DNA of 64,000 nucleotides from Janthinobacterium sp. BJB426. Lineage in GTDB: Bacteria > Pseudomonadota > Gammaproteobacteria > Burkholderiales > Burkholderiaceae_D. The DNA is taken from the NCBI RefSeq assembly GCF_002735705.1, contig NZ_PDZL01000024.1:1-64000 (forward strand), given 5' to 3'. Below, in pieces: positions 53,535 through 63,514 of this stretch; position 1 is the first letter of the stretch, and every line of letters begins with the position of its first letter. The position numbers were made by a program, and so were the translations under genes. The notes under the pieces were generated by a model. It searched no databases. It worked only from the letters and a program-made list of their open reading frames with translations, and was not told the DNA's origin.

Positions 53535-56500
53535 TGCGCCACCTTCACATTCGCGTTCGGCGACTCGCCAAACATTTCGGGCGAATACATGGCCTCGATG
53601 CGCGTGGCTGGCAGGCTGAAATCCCCGGCATTGTTCAGGCGCACCGTGTATTCCACGCTCCAGTTACCCTTCGGCACGAAGGCGTAATAGGCGCGGAAGG
53701 CGTCGAACGCCCGTTCCTCGAACGTGGGCCAGACCCAGCCCGTGGATTTTTCGCCGGCCGTCAGCAGTTGCGAATCGCGGCCCAGGCCATTGCCCAGCAC
53801 CGTGGCGCTGGCGGGGATCGGGTCGTCGACCACCACCCAGCTCATGTCCGCCTGCGCCGACAGGTCCAGGCGCACGCGGTAGACATCGCCGCGCGACCAT
53901 TGGCCCGTCGTTTTCTGTTCCACAGGCGTAATGGTTTTCTTGATCGTATAACCGCTGGAGACGGGCGCCTTGAGCGGGATGGCCGCCAGGCTTTGCACGG
54001 TGGCCCAAGGTTTGCCGGTGCCGCTGTGCGCCAGGCCCAGGGTATCCGTGCCTTTCGGCCACGCTTGCAGCACGGGGCCGACCTTCGCCGCACCATTCCA
54101 CACGAGGGCTTGCGTATCGCCGCCCAATTTGACGGCGCTGGCGCCCGTCACGGGCGTGGACTCGAATTTGGCCGAGAATTTATTGATGGCCAGGGTGCCC
54201 CATGCGTTGGCTACAGTCGTATCCCAGCGGCCCTTCTTCTGGCGGCCCATGCTGCCGCGCACCAGGCGGCCGATGTCATCCTTCCACGCCGGGTCGTCCA
54301 TCACGGCCAGCAGCAGGCGGTTGGCGTTGACGTCGCCGGAGACCATCAGCCACCACCAGTTATCCTTGCGCTCGGTGGAGAAGCCCATGGTCGTGCCCTG
54401 GAAATTCAGGCGCGAACGCAATATCTGCTGCGCCTCGGCCAGCAGCGCATCGCGGCGCGCCAGGCTTGGCGTGCGTTGCAGCAACAAGCTCCAGTCGATG
54501 ACAGCCGAGGTAGGCCACAGGTTCGGGTTGATGCTGATACTCTCCAGGGCATCGGGCGGCACCTTGTTCGAACGCGACAGCGCTTCCAGCGCAGCAAGTT
54601 TGCGCACGGCCAAGTCAGTCGTGTCCAGCGCGGAACGGCGCACGATGCGGCCCTGCACGAAGGCCGTCAAGGCTGCTTCCATGCGGTTTTTCGTCTGTTC
54701 CGGAATCGCGTAGCCCGCTTCCCTCGTTGCCGACAACACGTACGCCGTCAGGCTGTCGCTGCCCTGTTCCATGATGGGGAAATATTTCAGCATGCCATCG
54801 CTGTCCAGGTAGGCGGGCAGGCTGGCAGCCAGCTTGTTCCACGCCTCCTGGTCTTGCAGGGCGATGGCTTTCGACGTGTTTTGTTCGAAGCACGTGTAGG
54901 GATAGGCGGCCATGTACTCGCGCACGCCGGGCAGCTCGCCACCGAGCTTGGCGACAAAGCTGGTCTGGATACCGCCCCGGCCCGGCAAGGCGCCGGCCGG
55001 CATTTGCACGGACATATTGACGGGTTTGTCGATCTGCTGCAAGGTTGCCTGATACGTGCGCACGGGCGTCGCCTGGCCCACTTTTTGCGTGATTTTCAGT
55101 TTATCCGTGTGGCTTCCCGCTTTCGCGCTGATATCCCACACGACCGTTTGCGCACCGAGCGGTACCTGGTAATCCCAGCCCGTTTCACGCGCTTCGCCGG
55201 CCGCCAGGGTCAAGCTCTGGCGCGGCAAGGCCTTGCCAGCCGCCGTGGCGTTGAGTTCCACGTTCAAGGAGGCGGCCGAGGTGTTACGTACCGTAAATCC
55301 TGCGCGCAACTGGTCGCCTTCGCGCACGAGGGTCGGCAAGCCCGACATCAAAATCAAGTCCTGCGAACTGCGGATGTCCGTGCTGCCCGTACCGAACAAT
55401 TCCTTGCCCGCGCTGGCGATGGCCACGATGCGGAATGCCGTCAGCGAGTCGTTCAGCGGCACTTGCACGGTCGCTTCGCCCTTCGCGTCGAGCTTGACGG
55501 TGCCCTTCCAGAACAGCAGGGTGTCGAACAATTCGCGGCTGGCGCCCTTGCCGCCGCCACCGCCGGCCGGGAAGGCCTTGCGGCCGAAGTGGCGCTTGCC
55601 GATCACCTGCATCTGCGCCGTCGCCGTTTCCACCTGGAGGCTGCGCTGCGCCATCATGGTATCGAGCAATTTCCAGCTATCGTTGGGCATCAGTTCCAGC
55701 AAGCCCGTGTCGACGGCCGCCAGCGCCACTTCGGCGCCTGCCGGCAACGGCTTGCCATCGGCGCGGCGCACGCGCACGGATACTTCCGCCTTGTCGCGCG
55801 TTTTATACACTTCCTTGTCGGACACGACCATGACGTTCAGCTCATGCGCCTGCCACCCCACGTTCAGCGGTGCAATGCCCATCTTGTAGGCCGGCTTGCC
55901 CAGGTCGACCAGGGCAGTCGGCTGCACGCCATCGACACGCCCGCGCACGACAAACACGGACACATACACATTCGGCGCGTAATTCGGTTTGACCGGGATA
56001 TTCACCACCGGTTCCCGGCCATTGAGCTGGCGCACATAGGTGTCGAGGATGCCTTCGCGCTCGACCGTGATCAGGGCCGTGCCCGCCCGGAACGGCATGC
56101 GCACCTGCAAGCTTGCTTCCTGGCCCGGTTCATAGCGTTTCTTTTCCGGCAGCACATCGATGCGGTCATTGTCGCTGGCGTTGAACCACCAGTCGCCGCT
56201 GCCGGCCACCCAGGTTTCGCGGTTGGCGACGGCCGCATTGCCGGCGGCATCCTGCGTGCGGGCGCGCAAGACCAGATTGCCGCTGGCGGGCGCTTTCACG
56301 TCGCAAATCAACAGGCCCTTGTTGTCCGTCTTGCCCGAACACGCAGGGCCCAGCTTGACCACTTCGCTGCTGTTTTCATACGCATAGAAGCCGCCGATCA
56401 GCCGCCGGCGGTGCGAATAGCTGTTGCGCTGGAAGAAATCGACAGCGACCGGGGCATTCGCCACGGGCTTGCCATTGGTGCCGAGCACGGCCACCGTGAA

Positions 56501-59275
56501 CTTGAAGGCATCCTTGCTCAAGGCCCAGGCATCGGGCTTGATGCCGATCACATAGTTTGACGGCCACAGCGATACGCGCGTGGCGACCGAGGCCGTCTCG
56601 CCATTCGCATCCTGGAACGCCATTTCCGCCACCAGGTCGCGCGGCGTGGACAGTTGCGGCAACTGGTCAATGACGATGCGCGCGCCACCCGCCTTGTCCA
56701 GGGTCAAGCTTTGCGTACCCGCGGCAGCTGCGCCGGCGCCGGCTCGCCCGCCATGGCCTTCGTCCTGCCACTCGCCCTCATCGTCGTCGTAGCCCGTGCC
56801 CTGTTTCACAAGACCTTCCTTCACGTCGCCATTGCTGAAGCTATAGTCGGGATAGTCGGCAAACGTCACGCTCTTGTCTTGCAGCACCGTGCGCAGCTTG
56901 ACGGGCGCATTCGTGGCGGCGCCGCCGGCCAGATACGTGATTTGTGCATCGAGGGCCAGCTGATTCGCCTGCACGGCGGGCGCTTTCGGTCCCTGCAGCA
57001 CGGCTTTCATGGTGGGCACGCGGAACGCTTCCACGCGGAAACTGCCGGACGGGCGTCCCGCCATGGTGACGCTGTATTCTCCCTGCTTGGCGTCGGCGGG
57101 GATGACCCAGTCGCTTTCCGCCGTGCCGCTGGCGGACCAGCGCAGGGGCAATTGATAGTTCTGGTCGCTGCCCTGGTGCATGATGACGACGGAGGTGGCG
57201 CTGCCGGGGCCGTTATTCTTGTCAACCAGGCTCATGCCCTCGCCCGTGTGCTTGCGGATGAAATGCTTCATGTGCACGGTTTCGCCGGCGCGCAGCAAGG
57301 TGCGGTCGAATACCGTCGCCAGCAGGGTGTTGTCGGCGCGCGTGTCGTCCGTGGGCAAATTGAAACGCCAGGCTTCGATGCCGCCGACCCAGTCCGACAG
57401 CGTGAACGTCATGTCGCCGCCGCTGCGCGCACTGATAAAGTAGCGGCCATTATTCTTGCAACTGGAATTGGCCAGCTCGCCGGGGATGTGCGCCACGCCG
57501 TCCGCGCCCGTGGCGCCTTGCCACAGCAGCTTGCCGGCGCAGTCGCGCACGGCCACTTGCGCTTTCGCAACTGGCGCGCCCTTGTCGAGCGACGTCACCC
57601 ACACGAGCGACGATTGCGCGCCATGCTTGAAGTGGGCCGCCAGGTTGGTCACCAGCGCGGCCGTGCGGATGTAGGCCGTCGTCGGTTTGCCCAGCAACGC
57701 CTTGCCGAGGATGGGGCTGGCCAGCTCGACCACATAAAAGCCCGGTTTTTGCAAAGGAATGCCGATCACTTCAAAGGTTTTCTTGCCATCGGGACGCGGC
57801 AGGCTGATGGGACGCGTGCCGGCCGCGCCCGCCAGCACGGATTTGCTCATGTTGCCCGCATATTGCGCGTACGGCTGCCAGTATTCGCCGCCGTCGCCAT
57901 TGCCGGCCAGGCGCTGCATCCACTCGATGATGAATTTGTCGTCATTGTCGGGCACGCGCAAGGTGGCGCCCGTGGCGGCAGCGGATGGCTGCGCGACCTC
58001 CTTGCCCGACAGCACGGGCTCGATATTGCGCACGGTGACGGGCAGCAAGCCGTCGCCCTTGGCTTCGATGATGCCGAACGGGGCCGGGAATTTGAGCAGC
58101 GGCGGCTGTTCGCCCGTGCGCACCGTCATGGGGAAGCGCGCGCGGTTGAGCAAGGCGCGGCCAGCGTCATCCGTCAGCTTTGGCGGCAAGTTCAGCACGA
58201 AACTGGCTTGCACGGGGAAGGGGCCATTGAACGTGGCGCCGTACAGGAATTCCGCCTTTTCTTCGTCTTTTGAAATCGTCGGCGCATACGTCTTGCCGCC
58301 GCCCTTCAGGGTCATGGCGCGCACCTGCGCCGCGCTCACGGGGGCGGAAAACTGTACGCGCATGGGCAGGAAGGGTATGCACTGTTCCTTCGGATTGCTG
58401 CGCTCGCAGCTGAACTTGGCCGTGAAATCGGGCCGCGTCTTGAACTGCAGGGTTTGCGCCTTGTCCGTGGCGATGCCGCTGGCGCTGGCGATGCCCTCGC
58501 CCCACACGAGCGACACCTTGGCGTTGGCGGGGAAGCTGCGCTTGCATTGCAGCACGGTCACGGGCAGCGGCGGCGCGCCCTTGCTGGCGACGGGCATGCC
58601 CACTTTCCATAGCGTGCCCCGCTTCTTGAAATATACGGTCAGGTAGCGGTCGAGAAAACTCTTGCGCAGGGTCAATACCTGCTCCAGTTCCTTGCCTTTG
58701 AGCAGACGCACGGGAATTTTTTCATTGATGCCATCGGCGCGGCAATACGCGTTCGCGGCCACGCTGGCGTCGTTCGGCGCGGCATCGAGGCCCAGCACGA
58801 AGATCTGGTTTTCATCGATGTACGGCTGGCCGTCATACGGTACGGCCTCGACGATGGCCGGGCCGCCCGTGGTGAAACGGTAGGATGTGCTTCCCTGCAA
58901 GGGCTTGCCGGCCAGGTCCTTCAGCCCTGCTTTCAAGCTAAAACTGCACGCCACGCCGGCCGGCAAGTCGCGCTCGAAATCGTAGTTCCAGTTGCGCTCG
59001 TCGGCCCAGCGCCCCGCGCCCGCCACGACGGCCGGCTCGGCCTTGCCGCAATCGATGGCGAACGGCGCGGGCAAGCCCATGTCGCCGAAAGGCACCATCG
59101 GCGTGGCGAACTGGGCACGCACCTGGCGCACGGCCTTGACCGTGCCGCTCGGTGAAAACAGGGACACGCCGCTATCGGCCCAGGCTGGCATGGCCAGGCC
59201 CAGCGACAGCAGCAGACCCAGCGGGCCCAGTTTGCCGGACAGCGGGGAAGAAACAACATGGGGCAGGTCAGACAC
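53531..59275 (-). CDS. Bacterial alpha-2-macroglobulin with thioester motif
   Basis: The product is 1914 residues. The signal peptide (LGLLLSLGLAMPAWA|DS) has no lipobox cysteine, unlike the lipoprotein YfhM of E. coli. MG-type domains occupy the first ~1250 residues. The alpha-2-macroglobulin signature ILMSGLPTLVREGDQLRAGF precedes the thioester box CFEQ (Cys1462 to Gln1465) in YPYTCFEQNTSKAIAL. The protein traps attacking proteases in the periplasm, with PbpC repairing the wall. Its length exceeds that of YfhM (about 1650). The gene overlaps pbpC by 4 bases. Confidence 0.92.
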   Translation of the reverse strand: MSDLPHVVSSPLSGKLGPLGLLLSLGLAMPAWADSGVSLFSPSGTVKAVRQVRAQFATPMVPFGDMGLPAPFAIDCGKAEPAVVAGAGRWADERNWNYDFERDLPAGVACSFSLKAGLKDLAGKPLQGSTSYRFTTGGPAIVEAVPYDGQPYIDENQIFVLGLDAAPNDASVAANAYCRADGINEKIPVRLLKGKELEQVLTLRKSFLDRYLTVYFKKRGTLWKVGMPVASKGAPPLPVTVLQCKRSFPANAKVSLVWGEGIASASGIATDKAQTLQFKTRPDFTAKFSCERSNPKEQCIPFLPMRVQFSAPVSAAQVRAMTLKGGGKTYAPTISKDEEKAEFLYGATFNGPFPVQASFVLNLPPKLTDDAGRALLNRARFPMTVRTGEQPPLLKFPAPFGIIEAKGDGLLPVTVRNIEPVLSGKEVAQPSAAATGATLRVPDNDDKFIIEWMQRLAGNGDGGEYWQPYAQYAGNMSKSVLAGAAGTRPISLPRPDGKKTFEVIGIPLQKPGFYVVELASPILGKALLGKPTTAYIRTAALVTNLAAHFKHGAQSSLVWVTSLDKGAPVAKAQVAVRDCAGKLLWQGATGADGVAHIPGELANSSCKNNGRYFISARSGGDMTFTLSDWVGGIEAWRFNLPTDDTRADNTLLATVFDRTLLRAGETVHMKHFIRKHTGEGMSLVDKNNGPGSATSVVIMHQGSDQNYQLPLRWSASGTAESDWVIPADAKQGEYSVTMAGRPSGSFRVEAFRVPTMKAVLQGPKAPAVQANQLALDAQITYLAGGAATNAPVKLRTVLQDKSVTFADYPDYSFSNGDVKEGLVKQGTGYDDDEGEWQDEGHGGRAGAGAAAAGTQSLTLDKAGGARIVIDQLPQLSTPRDLVAEMAFQDANGETASVATRVSLWPSNYVIGIKPDAWALSKDAFKFTVAVLGTNGKPVANAPVAVDFFQRNSYSHRRRLIGGFYAYENSSEVVKLGPACSGKTDNKGLLICDVKAPASGNLVLRARTQDAAGNAAVANRETWVAGSGDWWFNASDNDRIDVLPEKKRYEPGQEASLQVRMPFRAGTALITVEREGILDTYVRQLNGREPVVNIPVKPNYAPNVYVSVFVVRGRVDGVQPTALVDLGKPAYKMGIAPLNVGWQAHELNVMVVSDKEVYKTRDKAEVSVRVRRADGKPLPAGAEVALAAVDTGLLELMPNDSWKLLDTMMAQRSLQVETATAQMQVIGKRHFGRKAFPAGGGGGKGASRELFDTLLFWKGTVKLDAKGEATVQVPLNDSLTAFRIVAIASAGKELFGTGSTDIRSSQDLILMSGLPTLVREGDQLRAGFTVRNTSAASLNVELNATAAGKALPRQSLTLAAGEARETGWDYQVPLGAQTVVWDISAKAGSHTDKLKITQKVGQATPVRTYQATLQQIDKPVNMSVQMPAGALPGRGGIQTSFVAKLGGELPGVREYMAAYPYTCFEQNTSKAIALQDQEAWNKLAASLPAYLDSDGMLKYFPIMEQGSDSLTAYVLSATREAGYAIPEQTKNRMEAALTAFVQGRIVRRSALDTTDLAVRKLAALEALSRSNKVPPDALESISINPNLWPTSAVIDWSLLLQRTPSLARRDALLAEAQQILRSRLNFQGTTMGFSTERKDNWWWLMVSGDVNANRLLLAVMDDPAWKDDIGRLVRGSMGRQKKGRWDTTVANAWGTLAINKFSAKFESTPVTGASAVKLGGDTQALVWNGAAKVGPVLQAWPKGTDTLGLAHSGTGKPWATVQSLAAIPLKAPVSSGYTIKKTITPVEQKTTGQWSRGDVYRVRLDLSAQADMSWVVVDDPIPASATVLGNGLGRDSQLLTAGEKSTGWVWPTFEERAFDAFRAYYAFVPKGNWSVEYTVRLNNAGDFSLPATRIEAMYSPEMFGESPNANVKVAQ

Positions 59276-59746
59276 GGGTGACTCCTTGATGAAAAGTGGC
59301 GGAGCTGGCTGCGGCGCGCAAAAGTTGCCCGGAAGAAGCCCGGCAAGGCAACAGAACGCGGCAGGAATACAACATCAATGTAATATTAGTTATCAAGCTC
59401 ATCATTGTTGCTAATATACAGTGGCACGCTGGTAACAAGTCGTACGATTGCCTCTGGACGCGGCGCCAGGAAGTGGCCGTGATTGCAAAAATTTCCCGAG
59501 ACCAATTAGTTTTTTTCAACACGGAAGTCTTTGTCGTGAATCTGCAACACCATTGATATACAACAATGCTTTGTGCGCCAACGCACCGACCGCTTGAACC
59601 TGCAACCGTATTCTCTAGTCCAACAGCAGTGCATTTATCGCAAGAAAGCGCACCTGGAATTGTTGTCTACCTCTAGCAATAGCATGTCTGGCAGTTGTCG
59701 CATTGATGCAGTAGAGAAAATCTCTTATCAACGTTGGGAGTTACTT
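59276..59746. other. Gene-free region between the macroglobulin gene and ompA, 471 bp
   Basis: This is a divergent region with AT-rich parts (59365-59420, 59480-59530). It must contain the promoters of both flanking operons, but no clear promoter motif or terminator was identified. The frame that extends the OmpA gene upstream into it is not considered coding. Confidence 0.5.
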
Positions 59747-60772
59747 GTGAATAATCTAAAAAAAATCGCCGTTGCCGCCGCAGTTCTGTGCTCCGCCCTC
59801 GGCGCACAGGCCCAGGAAATCAATCCGTCCTGGTACATTCAACCTAGCCTCAACGCACTCAAGCCAGATTCCGACTTCGCCACGGATAAAACCGGCTATG
59901 GCGCAGGCTTGCGTTTCGGTAAACCCGTTTCGCCGGACTGGGATATCCAGCTGGGCACCACGTATGCCCGTTCCAAGGATGGCGGTCAGCGCTACCAGCA
60001 AAATACGCTGGGTGTAGACGGCTTGTACATGTTCTCGCGCAAAGCCTTCCGCCCCTTCCTGCTGGTTGGTGCCGGCATGCAGCGCGACAAGGACACCAGC
60101 TTCGCTTTTGGCGAACGCAGCAAGAGCTCGCCTTACGCCAGCGTGGGTCTGGGCTTCCAGTCCACGATCAACGATCAATTGTCGTTCCAGGCTGACGTGC
60201 GCAATGTGCACGGCTTCCTGCGCGGCAATACCTTCGATCCGAGCAGCAAGTCCAACAACTACTATGTCACCGTGGGCCTGAACTTCGCGTTCGACAAACC
60301 ACCTGCACCGCCGCCACCACCGCCACCGCCGCCAGTGCGTGAAGAAGTCGTCGTGGTCGTGCCGCCACCACCGCCACCACCGCCGCCACGCTTTGAAAAA
60401 GTGACGATGGCGGCTACGGAACTGTTCGCGTTCGACAGCGCCAAGCTGGGTCCGACACAGACCAAGCTCGACGAGATCGCCCGCGTGCTGAACGCGTCGC
60501 CGGACGTCAACAACGTCGTCATCAGTGGTTATGCCGACCGCATCGGTTCGCCCAAGTACAACCTGAAACTGTCGCAGCAGCGCGCTGATGCAGTCAAGGA
60601 ATACCTGGTCGGTCACGGTGTCGCCGCCAACCGCCTGACGGCCGAAGGCAAGGGCTCCACCAATCCTGTCGTCACCTGCGATAACAAGAAGCGTGCCGAC
60701 CTGATCAAGTGCCTGGAACCAAACCGCCGCGTTGAAGTGGAACAGATCACCATCGAACGCCGCGTGCAGTAA
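59747..60772 (+). CDS. OmpA-family outer-membrane protein with double polyproline linker
   Basis: The product is 341 residues from a GTG start with GGGAG seven bases upstream. The signal peptide ends AQA|QE (about 22). An eight-stranded OmpA-type beta-barrel (about 25-180) ends in NYYVTVGLNFAF. A linker follows with two runs of about nine prolines each separated by a short REEVVVVV piece. The C-terminal OmpA domain (about 225-330) with NLKLSQQRADAVKEYL and PNRRVEV binds peptidoglycan. A strong terminator follows at 60803-60827. Confidence 0.93.
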   Translation: MNNLKKIAVAAAVLCSALGAQAQEINPSWYIQPSLNALKPDSDFATDKTGYGAGLRFGKPVSPDWDIQLGTTYARSKDGGQRYQQNTLGVDGLYMFSRKAFRPFLLVGAGMQRDKDTSFAFGERSKSSPYASVGLGFQSTINDQLSFQADVRNVHGFLRGNTFDPSSKSNNYYVTVGLNFAFDKPPAPPPPPPPPPVREEVVVVVPPPPPPPPPRFEKVTMAATELFAFDSAKLGPTQTKLDEIARVLNASPDVNNVVISGYADRIGSPKYNLKLSQQRADAVKEYLVGHGVAANRLTAEGKGSTNPVVTCDNKKRADLIKCLEPNRRVEVEQITIERRVQ

Positions 60773-60802
60773 GCTCGACAGTGGTACGCCACTTATGAAT
60801 AG

Positions 60803-60827
60803 AAAAAGGGGCTCGCGCCCCTTTTTT
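60803..60827 (+). terminator. Rho-independent terminator of the ompA-family gene
   Basis: A stem AAAAAGGGGC/GCCCCTTTTT with a TCGC loop at 60803-60826, ending in a T-run. It starts 30 bp after the stop. Confidence 0.9.
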
Positions 60828-60842
60828 GCATTGAAAGCCATC

Positions 60843-61790
60843 ATGAATATTTCTACCCGCTATCCCAAGCTGGCCAGCCTGGCGCCGTTCAGCAAGCAGA
60901 TGCGCAGTGTCCTCGTCTGTTCCGTCACCGAATGGCTGGAACACCGCGCCTCGAGCAAGGGCGCGGCCCTCGCCTATTACACCCTGTTTTCCATCGCCCC
61001 CATCCTCGTGCTGGTGATCGCCATCGCCGGTTTTTTCTATGGCCCGGCCGCCGCGCGCGGCGAGCTGATGGGACAACTGCAGGGCTTGCTGGGCACACAG
61101 GGCGCCGAAGCCATCCAGCTGGTGCTGGCCGGGGCGAAAAACCATGAACAGGGGCGCATCGCCACCCTCATCGCCAGCGCCCTGCTGCTGTTTGGCGCCA
61201 CCAGCGTGTTTGCCGAGCTGAAAGCCAGTCTCGATGAAATCTGGCAAGTGCCGCCGCTGAAGGAAGCGGGCGCCTGGGACATGCTGCGCACGCGCCTGCT
61301 GTCCTTCGGCCTGGTGCTGGTACTGGCCTTCCTGCTGATGGTGTCGCTGGTGGTGAACGCGGCCATGGCGATCCTCGCCAACTTCTGGGAAGGCGTGTGG
61401 AAAGACACGGCCGTGCTGTTTACCATCCTGTCGAACCTGATCGGCTTTGCCGTCATCGCCAGCCTGTTTGCCGTCATCTATAAAATGCTGCCGCGCGTGC
61501 GGCTGTCCTGGCGCGACGTGCTGATCGGCGCCATCGGCACGGCCTTCATGTTTTCATTGGGAAAATACGCGATTGGCGTGTACATCGGTAATAGCGGCGT
61601 GGCCAGCAGCTATGGCGCGGCCGGGTCCCTGGTGGCCCTGCTGCTGTGGGTATACTACTCGGCGCAAATTTTCTTTCTCGGTGCCGAGTTTACGCGCCAG
61701 TTCGCCCTGCAACTGGGCAGCATGAAGGATATGCCGAAGACGGACGATGGCGATGTGCAAGTCAAGATATTGAAGCGCCACCAGTCCTGA
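60843..61790 (+). CDS. YihY/BrkB-family membrane protein
   Basis: The product is 315 residues with about six membrane helices. It carries the family motifs SSKGAALAYYTLFSIAPILVLVIAIAGFFYG, LLLFGATSVFAELKASLDEIW and GSLVALLLWVYYSAQIFFLGAEFTR. The C-terminal tail is cytoplasmic and polar. The physiological role of YihY proteins is not known. The start at 60843 is the only sensible ATG after the terminator; the frame upstream crosses the ompA end. Confidence 0.9.
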   Translation: MNISTRYPKLASLAPFSKQMRSVLVCSVTEWLEHRASSKGAALAYYTLFSIAPILVLVIAIAGFFYGPAAARGELMGQLQGLLGTQGAEAIQLVLAGAKNHEQGRIATLIASALLLFGATSVFAELKASLDEIWQVPPLKEAGAWDMLRTRLLSFGLVLVLAFLLMVSLVVNAAMAILANFWEGVWKDTAVLFTILSNLIGFAVIASLFAVIYKMLPRVRLSWRDVLIGAIGTAFMFSLGKYAIGVYIGNSGVASSYGAAGSLVALLLWVYYSAQIFFLGAEFTRQFALQLGSMKDMPKTDDGDVQVKILKRHQS

Positions 61791-61810
61791 TTCCCTCGCT
61801 CCACATGCGG

Positions 61811-61835
61811 AAACGGCACCCGCGGGTGCCGTTTT
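61811..61835. terminator. Bidirectional terminator between yihY and the AI-2E-type gene
   Basis: AAACGGCACC pairs with GGTGCCGTTT around a CGCG loop, followed by T residues on the plus strand. The two genes converge here with 62 bp between stops. Confidence 0.85.
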
Positions 61836-61852
61836 TCTTGCGTTGTAGCAAA

Positions 61853-63049
61853 CTACTCGCCCAGCAATTCCGCCACCACTTCCATGCCCTGCACGCGCTC
61901 GGCCACGACCTTCACGATGACGATGATGGGCACGCCCAGCAGCAAGCCCCAGACGCCCCACAGCCAGCCCCAGAACAGCAGGCTGATGAACACGGCCGTG
62001 GGATTCATGCGCGCGATGCGCCCCGTCATCCAGGTGGTGACAAAGGTGCCCACCAGGGTGGCGATGGCCATCGACGTGCCCGTCACCAGCAAGACCATTT
62101 CCAGCGATTCGAACTGCAAAAAGGCGACCAGGCCCGTGGCGATGGTGATAAGCAAGGGGCCGAAATACGGCATGATGTGCAGCAAGCCGGCCACGATGGC
62201 CCAGGCGCCCGCATTTTCCAGGCCGATCACGCGCAGGGCGATCCACATCAGGACGGCCAGCAAGCCATTCGTGACGAGCAGCATGAACATATAGTTCTGG
62301 ATCGACGTATTGATGTCTTCCAGGATGTGCACGGTGACCTTCTTGCGGCTCAGTGACGGCCCCGTCAGCTTGACGAGCTTGCGCTTGAAGGTGTCGCCCG
62401 ACAGCAGCAGGAAAAACACGAGGAAGATGACCATGGTGGCCTGGCTGAGGAAGCCCACCAGGCCCAGCGAACCGGCCCAGACCCAGTCCATGATCTTGAA
62501 GTTGGGCGCCTCGGCCGCGGCGGCGCGGCGGTTGTTGCGGCGCGCTTCGGCGCCGGCGGCCACTTGCTCGATTTCATTGGCCACGGCCTGCATCTTCTGG
62601 AAGGTGCTGTTCTTGCCGCCCGTACTGGCGGCGATCAGGCGCGACAGTTTATGCGTGGCGGCCGGCAACTCTTCCACGATGGATTCGAATTCGCCCTGCA
62701 CGCGCTCGACCACGACGAGGGAGCCGAACAGGATCAGGGCCGTCACGGCCGTGGCGCCGATGGCGCGCGGCAGGCGCAGCTTTTCCAGCCAGGCGACGAC
62801 GGGATTGAGGGTATAGGCAATGAAAATGCCGAAAATGACGGGAATGAGGAATTTCTGTGCCCACTGCAGCGCATAAATGAAGCTGACGGTGGCGATGATG
62901 CCCAGCGCCATGCCGCGCGCATTGACATGCAGCGGCAAACGCAGGGATGCGTCTGGCTGCTCCACGGGTGCGCCGGGAGGTGGCCCGGCAGGCTCGGTGG
63001 AGGCAGCCGCCACCGGCTCGGGCGGGGTATCTGTAGGCTGGATATGCAT
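61853..63049 (-). CDS. AI-2E family transporter (PerM-like)
   Basis: The product is 398 residues. A Pro/Ala-rich cytoplasmic N-terminus is followed by six to eight helices (ALGIIATVSFIYALQWAQ, then FLIPVIFGIFIAYTLNPVVAWL, typical of the family). GLLHIMPYFGPLLITIATGLVAF and NPTAVFISLLFWGWLWGVWGLLLGVP complete the signature. A polar region with basic residues (RRNNRRAAAAEAP) lies in the middle. The substrate is unknown; the family is broader than autoinducer-2 export. ATG 63049 was preferred over one at 63091. Confidence 0.88.
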   Translation of the reverse strand: MHIQPTDTPPEPVAAASTEPAGPPPGAPVEQPDASLRLPLHVNARGMALGIIATVSFIYALQWAQKFLIPVIFGIFIAYTLNPVVAWLEKLRLPRAIGATAVTALILFGSLVVVERVQGEFESIVEELPAATHKLSRLIAASTGGKNSTFQKMQAVANEIEQVAAGAEARRNNRRAAAAEAPNFKIMDWVWAGSLGLVGFLSQATMVIFLVFFLLLSGDTFKRKLVKLTGPSLSRKKVTVHILEDINTSIQNYMFMLLVTNGLLAVLMWIALRVIGLENAGAWAIVAGLLHIMPYFGPLLITIATGLVAFLQFESLEMVLLVTGTSMAIATLVGTFVTTWMTGRIARMNPTAVFISLLFWGWLWGVWGLLLGVPIIVIVKVVAERVQGMEVVAELLGE

Positions 63050-63120
63050 GCGATTCCCGCGACGGTCGGTGGAGGCCGCAGGGCCAGCCATGGGGCTGGC
63101 CGCTGCGGCAGGTCAGGCAA

Positions 63121-63432
63121 TTACTTGACGCGGATGTCGTTTTTCACCGACTTCACGCCCTTGACGCCACGGGCGACTTCGCCTGCCTTGGCGGCATCCG
63201 AAGGCTGGGCCACGAAGCCGCTCAGCTGAACCACGCCCTTGAAGGTCTCAACGTTGATTTCCGTCGATTTCAGGGTAGGCTCATTGAAGATGCTGGCTTT
63301 CACTTTGGTGGTGATGGCCGCGTCGTCGATGTACTCGCCCGTGCCTTCCTTGGTTGGGGTCGAAGCGCAACCTGCAACAGCGAACAGGGAAGCGACGAAA
63401 AGGCCAGTAGCGATAGATTTAGTGAATTTCAT
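63121..63432 (-). CDS. BON-domain lipoprotein (OsmY-like)
   Basis: The product is 103 residues. The lipobox AVAGC gives Cys22. The BON domain (about 38-103) has DDAAITTKVKASIFNEPTLKSTEINVETFKGVVQLSGFV. BON proteins associate with membranes or envelope polymers under osmotic stress. A CTAAGGAA site precedes the ATG at 63432. No other envelope gene is near enough to be in the same operon for certain. Confidence 0.88.
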   Translation of the reverse strand: MKFTKSIATGLFVASLFAVAGCASTPTKEGTGEYIDDAAITTKVKASIFNEPTLKSTEINVETFKGVVQLSGFVAQPSDAAKAGEVARGVKGVKSVKNDIRVK

Positions 63433-63514
63433 GGTTTTTTCCTTAGGAGTGGTCAATCAATGTGCTCACAATGAGCTTCTTATACCAGTGTGGTGACTGC
63501 GCGCCGGAGGGAGC

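Noticed and set aside
53333-56560. Long plus-strand open frame (1075 codons) opposite the macroglobulin and pbpC genes
   Set aside because: Antisense shadow in GC-rich DNA: no recognisable domains, His/Arg/Gln-rich composition, and the opposite strand has two clear protein families.
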